Both the position numbers and the translations under genes were made by a program. From an uncultured Bacteroidota bacterium (GTDB lineage Bacteria; Bacteroidota; Bacteroidia; Bacteroidales; SZUA-534): 32,082 bases of DNA. The notes beneath the pieces are model-generated. The model was given only the letters and a program-made list of their open reading frames with translations, was not told the origin of the DNA and searched no databases. Position 1 is the stretch's first letter. Every line of letters begins with the position of its first letter. Of this stretch, positions 14,129-22,054 are shown one piece after another. The stretch spans positions 1 to 32,082 of the forward strand of contig CAMKOM010000035.1 in NCBI GenBank assembly GCA_946414435.1, written 5' to 3'.

Positions 14129-16078
14129 ATGAGGTTATTAACCGTAAGTTTCGCAGTTATGGCGAGTGCTTTGCTGTGGGCTGTGCCGATGTTTGCGCAA
14201 AGCGACAGCACCATCCACCGCGATGTGGAGGCTGTTGATGTGGAGGCACATACGCAGAAACGTCAGGCTATGCCTACGCAGACAATGTCAGCCATTGAGA
14301 TTCAGCAACTTGGCGTGCAGAATCTGGCCGATGCCGTGCGGCGATTCAGCGGAACCAACGTGAAGGATTACGGTGGCGTTGGCGGCCTGAAAACCGTGTC
14401 GGTACGCGGTTTGGGCGCGGCGCACACGGCCGTGAGTTACGATGGCGTGGTGGTGAGCGACTGCCAGGCCGGCCCCGTCGATATTGGTCGGTTCAGCATC
14501 GGGAGCATCGAGACCATAGCTCTCACCATCGGTCAGCCCGACGGCCTTCTGCAACCAGCCAGTGCCTTCGCACAAGCGGCAATGCTCTCAATATCAACGC
14601 GTAAGCCCAATTTTATCGAAAAGCAGACTGACGCGCGCGCACAACTCAAAGGCGGATCGTTCGGATACTTCGACGCGCAGGTTGAAGCCGCGCGAAAGGT
14701 GCGCCACTCAACGCTTTCGGGCACGGCGCAGTTTATGCGCAGCCGAGGCGATTATCCCTACTCGCTGCCCAACGTCGACACCACGGAGCACGGCCGCCGC
14801 CAAAATTCAGACATTCGCTCCGCCCGCGCCGAAATCAACCTTTCAACCGCCGACAGCGGCCGCCTCCAAAACCACCTGAAGGCCTACGGATTCTACTCTG
14901 AACGTGGCTTGCCAGGGGCGGTGATTTTCTATTATCAGCAAGCGAAAGAGCGCCTTGCCGACAAAAACTTTTTTGTGCAAAACGATTGCCGCCTGCGCTT
15001 ACGCGATAATCTAATGTTCAGATTCCAAGCAAAATACAACTACTCGTGGAACCGCTACGAGGACACAAATGTCAAGTACACCAGTGGCCGCTACGTTGAA
15101 CTGAACACGCAGCACGAGGGCTACTTCTCGATGGCCGGGTTGTGGAGTTGGCGGCCGGTTTCAGTGTCGCTCGCGGGCGATGTGGTTTACAACACTCTTG
15201 AAAGCGACATAAAAGACAATCCGCAACCGCGCCGCTTGACGTTTCTTTCGGCGCTGAACGTGCGTGCGGCTTTGCAACGATTCGAGGCCACGGCAACACT
15301 TGTGGCGCGGCACGCGAGCGAGAAGGTGGAGTTCGGCAAGCGCCCCGACGACTTGAAACGGCTCACGCCAGCGTTCAGCCTGAAGTGGAGCAGCAATCGG
15401 GCAACCATTCGCGCAATGGCAAAGGCGACCTACCGTATACCAACATTTAACGAATTGTATTACACAACGTTAGGCACCACAGGCCTGAAGCCAGAAGAAG
15501 CTCGCGAGTTGAATGTAGGATTTGATTTTGGCACCAGCAAATTCGATTTTTCAGCCGATTTTTATGCGAACAATGTTGAAAACAAGATAGTTGCAATTCC
15601 GACACTGTATGTTTGGAAGATGGCCAACTACGGAGAAGTCCATATTTTAGGTGCCGATGTGGCTGCCGGAACTGAGTTCGATGTGGCGGCAGTAAAGTTG
15701 AAACTGACGGCCAACTATTCGTATCAAAAAGCCATCGACGTAACCGACAGCAACTCAAAACTTTACAAATCGCAGATACCGTATACTCCCTTGCATTCGG
15801 GCAAGGCGGCTGCGGTTGCGACATTCGGAAAATACTCATTATCAGCAACAACCATAGTATCGGGCAAGCGCTACTTTTTGGAGTATAACATTCCTGACAA
15901 CGAAATTGAACCTTACGCCGAATTTTCTGCCACAGCAACACGGAGTTTCAACATCGGCGGAAGCCTGTTGACTGCCAGTCTGTCGTGCTTGAATATAACT
16001 GATAATCAATATAGTGTGATAAAATACTACCCAATGCCGGGCCGGCATTTTCAATTGCAAGTGAATTTTACTTTATAG
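14129..16078 (+). CDS. btuB: TonB-dependent cobalamin receptor BtuB
   Basis: A 649-residue outer-membrane TonB-dependent receptor. It has a signal peptide (MRLLTVSFAVMASALLWAVP, ending near FAQ), a plug domain at about residues 45-150 (LADAVRRFSGTNVKDYGG, VSVRGLGAAHTAVSYDGV) and a beta-barrel ending in FQLQVNFTL with a C-terminal aromatic/leucine pattern. A possible TonB-box-like stretch (VEAVDVEAH) follows the signal peptide. The substrate, vitamin B12 or other corrinoids, is deduced from the riboswitch just upstream and from the downstream btuGFCD genes. The size is normal for BtuB-type receptors, smaller than SusC-like ones. Confidence 0.93.
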   Translation: MRLLTVSFAVMASALLWAVPMFAQSDSTIHRDVEAVDVEAHTQKRQAMPTQTMSAIEIQQLGVQNLADAVRRFSGTNVKDYGGVGGLKTVSVRGLGAAHTAVSYDGVVVSDCQAGPVDIGRFSIGSIETIALTIGQPDGLLQPASAFAQAAMLSISTRKPNFIEKQTDARAQLKGGSFGYFDAQVEAARKVRHSTLSGTAQFMRSRGDYPYSLPNVDTTEHGRRQNSDIRSARAEINLSTADSGRLQNHLKAYGFYSERGLPGAVIFYYQQAKERLADKNFFVQNDCRLRLRDNLMFRFQAKYNYSWNRYEDTNVKYTSGRYVELNTQHEGYFSMAGLWSWRPVSVSLAGDVVYNTLESDIKDNPQPRRLTFLSALNVRAALQRFEATATLVARHASEKVEFGKRPDDLKRLTPAFSLKWSSNRATIRAMAKATYRIPTFNELYYTTLGTTGLKPEEARELNVGFDFGTSKFDFSADFYANNVENKIVAIPTLYVWKMANYGEVHILGADVAAGTEFDVAAVKLKLTANYSYQKAIDVTDSNSKLYKSQIPYTPLHSGKAAAVATFGKYSLSATTIVSGKRYFLEYNIPDNEIEPYAEFSATATRSFNIGGSLLTASLSCLNITDNQYSVIKYYPMPGRHFQLQVNFTL

Positions 16079-16101
16079 TTTAACTTTTAAATCATTAAAA
16101 A

Positions 16102-17184
16102 ATGAAAAAACAGTTTATTAAAATTTTGAGTTTGTGCGCATTAGGCGCAACAACAGTGTTCGTATCGTGCGACAAGAACAGCGACGACGAAAAACCTGAA
16201 GTGAAAACCGTTAAACGTGTTTTTATTCTGAACGAAGGAAAGATGAATTCCAACAATGCATCTCTCGATGTGTATTATCCTAATGGCGAAAATAATTATC
16301 AATCAAAGGTTTTTGCCGCCGCCAATGGTCAAGGCCTTGGCGACACCGGTCAGGATTTGCTTGCGTACGGCAATCGCATTTATGTGAGTGTTTCAGGCTC
16401 GAACTACCTTGCAAAACTCGACCAAAAAGGCAAGATTGTTGAGCAATATTCGTTTACCGAAACTGACGGCTCACCACGTTATCTTGCTGCAAAAGACGGT
16501 TTTATCTATGTCTCAACCTGGGGCAACAAGGTTATGAAATTCGACACCGCAGCCATTGTTGCACCAAAAGGTTCGGTTGAGGTGGGCTTGAATCCAGAAG
16601 AAATTGCCATCAAGGGTAACTATCTGATTGTATGCAACTCAACAGAATATCCCATCAACGACAGCACAATTTCTGTGATTGACTTAACAACATTCACTAT
16701 CAAAAAGAACGTAGAGACTCAATTTGGTAATTTTCAAAAAATTGCGGTTGTCGGTGACAGCGTTTACATCACCTATTACACTCCATCGTATTCTATTGAA
16801 ATGCTGAATTTTGATGTTGAATCTGGCATCGTAAAACCTTCTGGCTCTGCCACAAATATGGTTTCATTCGATGACAAACTCTATTGCGCAAACTCGGCTA
16901 CAGTTTATGATGCCGATTGGAATGCCACAATAAACACAAACTTTTTTGTACGCGATGTGAAAACTGGCAAAGATTCGGAAATTTTGGATTTAACTTCAGC
17001 CCCCGAACTTAAAACAGCCACTGTCTATCTGTTTGAAATAGATCCTGATAATGGCGATTTCTATGTTGGCGCCGCCGATTACGTGACCAACGGCACAATC
17101 TACCGCTTCGACAAAACCGGAAAATTCATTACGAAATTTGAGACAAGCGGCCTTAATCCTAACCACGCCGCTTTCGTTAAATAG
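16102..17184 (+). CDS. btuG: BtuG-like surface cobalamin-binding lipoprotein
   Basis: A 360-residue lipoprotein (lipobox TVFVSC, Cys23). CDKNSDDEKP after the lipobox is acidic, resembling the Bacteroidota surface-export signal, so it is probably surface exposed. The body is a beta-propeller of the YncE/DUF5074 type with repeated strands (RIYVSVSGSNYLAKLD, FIYVSTWGNKVMKFD, YLIVCNSTEY, FYVGAADYVTNGTIYRFD). In Bacteroides thetaiotaomicron, BtuG is such a propeller, binds cobalamin very tightly and hands it to BtuB. The position 23 bp after btuB behind a B12 riboswitch supports the same role. The name rests on context and fold. Confidence 0.8.
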   Translation: MKKQFIKILSLCALGATTVFVSCDKNSDDEKPEVKTVKRVFILNEGKMNSNNASLDVYYPNGENNYQSKVFAAANGQGLGDTGQDLLAYGNRIYVSVSGSNYLAKLDQKGKIVEQYSFTETDGSPRYLAAKDGFIYVSTWGNKVMKFDTAAIVAPKGSVEVGLNPEEIAIKGNYLIVCNSTEYPINDSTISVIDLTTFTIKKNVETQFGNFQKIAVVGDSVYITYYTPSYSIEMLNFDVESGIVKPSGSATNMVSFDDKLYCANSATVYDADWNATINTNFFVRDVKTGKDSEILDLTSAPELKTATVYLFEIDPDNGDFYVGAADYVTNGTIYRFDKTGKFITKFETSGLNPNHAAFVK

Positions 17185-17199
17185 TTGTTTTACAAGAAG

Positions 17200-17228
17200 G
17201 TGGATGCGCTTGCGCATCCACTTTTTTT
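17200..17228 (+). terminator. Intrinsic terminator after btuG
   Basis: Nine-base-pair stem GTGGATGCG/CGCATCCAC (17200-17208, 17213-17221) with a 4-nt loop and seven T. It separates riboswitch-controlled btuB-btuG from btuF. Confidence 0.93.
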
Positions 17229-17291
17229 AATGCCTTTACGGACAGATATTTTATAAAATCCAACACAAAATTTTGAATTTCAATTTTTTAT

Positions 17292-17322
17292 AAATTTTGT
17301 CAAATTTCTCGCAAAGCGATAG
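17292..17322. repeat. AT-rich spacer repeat
   Basis: AAATTTTGTCAAATTTCTCG followed by CAAAGCGATAG, just before btuF. A similar sequence (AAAATTTTGTGTCAATTTC then TCGCGAAGCGACA) occurs at 19642-19676 between btuC and btuD, and a weaker relative at about 26289-26334. One mismatched -7 box (AAATTTTG) lies inside. Confidence 0.45.
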
Positions 17323-17327
17323 CAACA

Positions 17328-18455
17328 ATGATTAAAAATCTGAAACACACGCTTTTAATAGCAATCACCGCTTGCCTTTTGCAGGCTTGCGCCAACCGCG
17401 CCAACATTTCGGAACAAGGCGAACCGATGCACTTTAAATATGCCACCAACCTGAAAATAAGTCAGTTGGACAGTTGTATTGTTGTTGAATTGCGAAATCC
17501 GTGGGACACCGCGCGGCTACTGCACGCCTACGTGCTTGTGCCCGCTGATTCGGCTCTGCCGCACTCGCTGCCCATAGGAACGCTAGTCCGCACGCCGGTG
17601 CGCCGCGCTTTGGTTTACACGTCGGTGCACACGGGGCTGATTGTGGGGTTGGGCGCACTCAATCAGATTGCAGGCGTTTTCGATGCCGAATATCTGCAGC
17701 AACCCATTGTGCGTCAGCGTATTGCCGATGGGCAGATTGTTGACGCGGGCAACGCTATGAGCCCCGACATTGAGCGAGTAGCCGAAATGCACCCTGACGC
17801 CGTGTTGCTGTCGCCGTTCGAGAATGGCGGCTACGGCCCGATTGAAAAAATGGGCATCCCGATTGTGGAATGTGCTGACTATATGGAAGTTTCGCCATTG
17901 GCTTGCGCCGAATGGATGCGTTTCTACGGTTTGCTTTTCGGTCGCGCCGATGTGGCCGACAGTCTTTTCAGCGTGGTTGAGCGCAACTATTGCTCGCTGC
18001 GCGACTCGGCCTTGCAGACAACCACCCGCCCAACCCTGCTCACCGACCTGAAAACCGGCGCCGCCTGGTACGTGCCTGGCGGGTGCAGCACCACAGGCCG
18101 TTTCTACACCGATGCCGGCGCCAATTATCTGTTTGCCGATTTCCAAAAATCAGGCGCCGTTCCGCTGGCCTTCGAGACTGTGTTTGAACGCGCCAACAAC
18201 GCTGATTTCTGGCTGTTTAAATACAACCGCGCCACCGATTACACCTACACCGCGCTTGCCGCCGAAAACGACCTTTACACACAATTCACGCCCTTCAGCA
18301 ATCGCCAAATCTACGGCTGCAACACCGACTATGTGCCTTATTATGACGAAGTTCCGTTCCGCCCCGACTGGTTCCTGCGTGATTTGGTAAGGATTTTTCA
18401 TCCGGAATTGCTGCCGGATTATAAATTGCGCTACTTTAGTGCCATTGAAGAGTAA
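17328..18455 (+). CDS. btuF: Cobalamin ABC transporter substrate-binding lipoprotein BtuF-like
   Basis: A 375-residue periplasmic-binding-protein-like lipoprotein (lipobox LLQAC, Cys21). No acidic run follows the cysteine, so it is probably periplasm-facing. Two lobes joined by a helix are typical of the BtuF/FhuD class: VYTSVHTGLIVGLGALNQIAG (89 onward), HPDAVLLSP, GIPIVECADYMEVSPL, and PTLLTDLKTGAAWYVPGG. It would deliver corrinoid to the permease encoded next. It could in principle bind another chelate such as haem, but the neighbouring btuB and riboswitch favour cobalamin. Confidence 0.85.
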   Translation: MIKNLKHTLLIAITACLLQACANRANISEQGEPMHFKYATNLKISQLDSCIVVELRNPWDTARLLHAYVLVPADSALPHSLPIGTLVRTPVRRALVYTSVHTGLIVGLGALNQIAGVFDAEYLQQPIVRQRIADGQIVDAGNAMSPDIERVAEMHPDAVLLSPFENGGYGPIEKMGIPIVECADYMEVSPLACAEWMRFYGLLFGRADVADSLFSVVERNYCSLRDSALQTTTRPTLLTDLKTGAAWYVPGGCSTTGRFYTDAGANYLFADFQKSGAVPLAFETVFERANNADFWLFKYNRATDYTYTALAAENDLYTQFTPFSNRQIYGCNTDYVPYYDEVPFRPDWFLRDLVRIFHPELLPDYKLRYFSAIEE

Positions 18456-18486
18456 TAAATTGGTATTCTGTTTTTTAAAGAAAAAA

Positions 18487-19509
18487 GTGAACCCCACCCG
18501 CACATACATAATATTATCACTTCTGCTCGTCATTCTCGCCGCGCTCAACATTGCGTTGGGTTCGGTGCGGATACCGCTGGGCGCCGTTGCCGACATTCTT
18601 TCGGGCGGCGATGGCGGCAATCAGGCGTGGCGGGTGATTGTTTGGCAATCGCGTGTGCCACAGTGCATTACGGCGCTGTTTTGTGGTGCGGCACTCTCGG
18701 CTGCCGGACTGATGCTTCAAACCACGCTTGCCAATCCGCTGGCCGGCCCATCGATTTTGGGTATCACTTCGGGCGCAAGCCTTGGTGTGGCGGTGGTTGC
18801 GCTGGCTTCGGGCTGCTCGTTTTCGGCTGCAGGCAGCCTGATGGGGCTCACGGCCACCATTGCGGGGGCGCTGGTGGGCGCGTTTGTGGTTCTAGTGATT
18901 ATTTTGCTGCTATCCAGCGTTATAAAAAGCAACGCAATGCTGCTCATTGCCGGAATGATGGTGGGCTACGTGGCGTCGTCGCTCATTTCGATACTCAACT
19001 TTTTCGCTACTGCCGAAGGCGTCCATTCCTACACCATTTGGGGGTTGGGCAGTTTCAGCGGCGTTTCGCTTTCGCAGATGCCCGTTTTTGCGGGCACCGT
19101 GTCGGCCGGTCTACTGATGGCCGTTTTGCTAATCAAACCATTGAATGCCTTATTGTTAGGCGCCAACTATGCCGAAAATTTGGGTGTCAATATCCGCCGC
19201 GTTCGCAGTTTGCTGCTTGTGGCGACAGGACTGCTATCGGCCATAGTTACAGCCTTTTGCGGGCCAATATCGTTTATTGGTCTGGCCGTTCCGCACGTTG
19301 CGAGGATGGTTATCGGCTCGTCGAACCACAATGTGCTGATGCCCGTTACAATGCTCGTTGGCGCGGTTGTGGCACTGGCGTGCAATCTGGTCTGCTTGTT
19401 GCCCGGCAACGCAGGTGTCCTGCCGCTGAACGCTGTCACGCCGTTCTTCGGTGCGCCGGTAGTGATTTATGTAATTGTCAGCCAGCGAAGAATGCGAAGT
19501 TTTGAATGA
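18487..19509 (+). CDS. btuC: FecCD/BtuC-family ABC transporter permease
   Basis: A ~340-residue inner-membrane permease with about ten transmembrane helices. Family segments include LGSVRIPLGAVADIL near the start, VPQCITALFCGAALSAAGLMLQ, NPLAGPSILGITSGASLG, GPISFIGLAVPHVARM and LPLNAVTPFFGAPVVIYVI. It forms the cobalamin channel with BtuD. No ATG start is available. The GTG at 18487 gives a standard N-terminus; the GTG at 18439 (overlapping btuF by 17 bp) would add 16 residues. A 274-bp spacer separates it from btuD. Confidence 0.93.
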   Translation: MNPTRTYIILSLLLVILAALNIALGSVRIPLGAVADILSGGDGGNQAWRVIVWQSRVPQCITALFCGAALSAAGLMLQTTLANPLAGPSILGITSGASLGVAVVALASGCSFSAAGSLMGLTATIAGALVGAFVVLVIILLLSSVIKSNAMLLIAGMMVGYVASSLISILNFFATAEGVHSYTIWGLGSFSGVSLSQMPVFAGTVSAGLLMAVLLIKPLNALLLGANYAENLGVNIRRVRSLLLVATGLLSAIVTAFCGPISFIGLAVPHVARMVIGSSNHNVLMPVTMLVGAVVALACNLVCLLPGNAGVLPLNAVTPFFGAPVVIYVIVSQRRMRSFE

Positions 19510-19783
19510 AATTTTGTAGGGCTGTCACACCGTGGCAGCCGGGAAAATGCAAAAGGAATTGATAAAAAACGATTTATGAACGCGAAAGAATTTGATTTTG
19601 GTTGCGCCCAGACGGACGGAATTTTTGATAAAATTTTAGAACAAAATTTTGTGTCAATTTCTCGCGAAGCGACACCGAAGGATAACTTCGGGTTGAATCT
19701 GATAAAATCGGTTAGAGAAAAAATAATCAGCGTAAATCTGTAAATCTGCGTTCAAATCAAAAATCATAATTCAAAAATCAAAA

Positions 19784-20542
19784 ATGCTATTATCCGCTGA
19801 AAATCTGACCATTGGCTATTCCGCGCAGCACCCTGTGGCGGCCAACCTGTCGTTGACTCTTGCCAAAGGCCAGTTGACCAGCCTATTAGGCCCGAATGGT
19901 GTGGGCAAATCCACGCTTTTGCGCACGCTGGCCAACCTGCAGCGGCCGCTGTCGGGCACTATCAGCGTTGGCGGCACCAGCATTGCCGGCCTGACGGCGC
20001 AGGAACTCTCGCGCACCATTGCCCTTGTGCTAACCGACAGAGTATCAGCCGGCGGACTGACGGTTTTTGAACTTGTGTCGCTTGGCCGCCAACCATATAC
20101 GGGCTTTTTCGGCCGACTGTCTGCCGCCGATAAAGAACTTTTAATCAATGCGATGACCGATGTGGGCATTGCCGCAAAAGCCGACTGCCACATGTCGGAA
20201 CTGTCGGACGGCGAGCGCCAGAAAGTGATGATTGCCAAAGCGTTGGCGCAACAAACACCAATAATCATTCTCGATGAGCCAACCGCTTTTCTCGATGCCG
20301 CCGCGCGCGTTGAAGTGCTGCTGCTGCTTCACCGTCTGGCCGCCGAGTCGCAAAAGGCAATCCTGCTTTCAACCCACGATATTGATGTGGCCGTGCAACT
20401 GTCTGACAATCTGTGGCTAATGAATGCCGATGGTGTGCAGAGCGGCTCGGTTGCCGAAATAATCGAGAAAGGCTCTCTCGATAATCTGTTCAAAGACAGT
20501 AATTTGCATTTTGACGCTACCGAGCGGCGGTTTGTGTGGTAG
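19784..20542 (+). CDS. btuD: Cobalamin ABC transporter ATP-binding protein
   Basis: A 252-residue ABC ATPase of the iron-siderophore/cobalamin type. Walker A GPNGVGKST (36-44), signature LSDGERQ (140-146), Walker B IIILDEP (160-166) and H-loop His198 (LLSTHD) are all intact. It powers the BtuC permease. The 274-bp spacer before it shows no recognisable gene. Its last ~205 bp (from codon L185) is repeated in degenerate form at 21755-21960. Confidence 0.93.
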   Translation: MLLSAENLTIGYSAQHPVAANLSLTLAKGQLTSLLGPNGVGKSTLLRTLANLQRPLSGTISVGGTSIAGLTAQELSRTIALVLTDRVSAGGLTVFELVSLGRQPYTGFFGRLSAADKELLINAMTDVGIAAKADCHMSELSDGERQKVMIAKALAQQTPIIILDEPTAFLDAAARVEVLLLLHRLAAESQKAILLSTHDIDVAVQLSDNLWLMNADGVQSGSVAEIIEKGSLDNLFKDSNLHFDATERRFVW

Positions 20543-20616
20543 TTGTGGTTTTCGATTTTGTCGCCACCTATCGAAATATTGCATAATTTCGGCAATTGAC
20601 TACAAAACTATTTATA

Positions 20617-21690
20617 ATGAAGAAACTATTAAAAATCACGGCATTAACAATTTTAGGATTGCTTGTTCTCGTCATAGTCTGCGTTTGGGCGACATTCGGC
20701 TCACTTGTCAAAGGCGCGATGTCAGTCCAGAAACTCGACGAGGGCTTGTACTATATGGAGTATAAGGGCGACGATGGTTTCGATGATTTTTTGAAAAAAG
20801 GCGGTGCCAAAAACTCGCAGGAAGTGGTGCAGTATATCAATCAATTTCTGTCGAAGGGGTACTATACGCCGCCGACAGAGCCCGACACAATGGATTACGG
20901 CTGCTCAACGCTGACCGCACGCACACCCGACGGCGACGTGCTGATGGGCCGGAACTTCGACTTTATGTCGGCAACCGCACTGATTCTGCACGCCACAACA
21001 AAAAATAGTTACGAATACATATCTACCTTTAGCACAGATTTTTACGGATTTGGCGAAGGCTGGCTGCCCGAAGGATTTATCAATCAATATGTGGCGCTGA
21101 GCGACCTTTTCTTCGCTCTCGATGGCGTCAACGAGAAGGGCTTTGCCATTGCCGACCTTATGGCTGGCGATAGCGTTGAAACTCACCAAAATACAGGCAA
21201 ACCGGCACTCACCACCACCTGCGCAATCACCTACTTGCTGAAAAAGGCCGCCACGGTCGATGAGGCGATAGATTTGCTTGGTCAAATCGATATGAATTCC
21301 GACATTGGTGCGGCCCACCACTATGCGATGTCGGATGCCACAGGCCGCAGCGTAGTGGTTGAATATGTTGACAATCAGATGGTAGTGACCGAAACGCACG
21401 CTGTCGCAAACCACTATCTGTGCCAGCAGAAACTTAATGATGGCCTTATTTTTGGTGATACCCGCTACGACCAACTTTGCACACTTTACGATGATTCTCA
21501 AGGTATTATGACCACTGAGCAATTGAGCGATGCCATTTTTTCCGTTGCGCAACAGCCTTGGATAGACAACACCATTGGCGGTACGCAGTGGACAGTGGTG
21601 ATGAACCTGTCGAAACCTGCAGTCACATACTACTCGCGGAGGAATTTCGACAAGCCGTTCAGTTTTGAGCTGGAGCGGAGCAAACGCTGA
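20617..21690 (+). CDS. Membrane-anchored choloylglycine-hydrolase-family (linear amide) hydrolase
   Basis: A 357-residue Ntn hydrolase. An N-terminal membrane anchor or uncleaved signal lies at residues 5-28 (LKITALTILGLLVLVIVCVW). The catalytic cysteine is C96 in YGCSTLTAR; R112 and D115 (MGRNFDF) follow at +16 and +19, the same spacing as C2, R18 and D21 of bile salt hydrolase. GDTRYDQL later resembles the conserved arginine region. The family cuts amide bonds in bile salts, penicillin V or acyl-homoserine lactones; the substrate here is unknown. Cys96 is far from the N-terminus, so maturation by cleavage before it would be needed. The ATG at 20617 is preferred over the TTG at 20596. Confidence 0.85.
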   Translation: MKKLLKITALTILGLLVLVIVCVWATFGSLVKGAMSVQKLDEGLYYMEYKGDDGFDDFLKKGGAKNSQEVVQYINQFLSKGYYTPPTEPDTMDYGCSTLTARTPDGDVLMGRNFDFMSATALILHATTKNSYEYISTFSTDFYGFGEGWLPEGFINQYVALSDLFFALDGVNEKGFAIADLMAGDSVETHQNTGKPALTTTCAITYLLKKAATVDEAIDLLGQIDMNSDIGAAHHYAMSDATGRSVVVEYVDNQMVVTETHAVANHYLCQQKLNDGLIFGDTRYDQLCTLYDDSQGIMTTEQLSDAIFSVAQQPWIDNTIGGTQWTVVMNLSKPAVTYYSRRNFDKPFSFELERSKR

Positions 21691-21754
21691 TATAACTGAC
21701 ATTGAATGGATAACGCGCATTGGAACCAATGCAATAAATATCGGAATGGAAAAC

Positions 21755-21960
21755 CTGGCCGCCGAGTCTGGGAAATCCATTCTTCTCCCAACCCACGGTA
21801 TTGATGTGGCCGTACGATTGTTTGGCAATATGTGGCTAACGAATGTCGAAAGTGTGCAGCGCGGCGCGGGTGCCGTAATAATTGAGAATGGTTTTCTCTG
21901 TAATCTTCAAAGACGGTGATTTACATTTTTGGTGTTGCTGAGCGACGTTTGGTGTGGTAG
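21755..21960 (+). pseudogene. Degenerate copy of the btuD 3' end
   Basis: LAAESGKSILLPTHGIDVAV and the following WLTNVESVQ match btuD residues from 185 (LAAESQKAILLSTHDIDVAV, WLMNADGVQ). Similarity continues to the ERRxVW-stop end. A 2-nt loss and a 1-nt gain relative to btuD break the frame near the end. By eye about three quarters of bases agree. No Walker A or signature region is present. The hydrolase gene thus lies between the true and the broken btuD ends. Confidence 0.85.
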
Positions 21961-22000
21961 GTGTTATCGTGTCCCTAAGTGATATAGTCCTTATAAAAAG

Positions 22001-22031
22001 AAAAAAAAGCGACCCCAAAACGGAATCGCTT
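22001..22031 (-). terminator. Intrinsic terminator of the SpoIIE-type sensor gene
   Basis: On the minus strand AAGCGATTCC-GTTTT-GGGGTCGCTT forms a 10-bp stem (two G-U pairs), followed by a run of T (plus-strand A-tract 22001-22008). It lies 24 bp after the stop. Confidence 0.85.
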
Positions 22032-22054
22032 GTAAATAGTTACTAGTGCTGGCG

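Noticed and set aside
19576-19743. 55-codon open frame between btuC and btuD
   Set aside because: It contains the dispersed AT-rich spacer repeat, has no ribosome binding site and no recognisable protein character.
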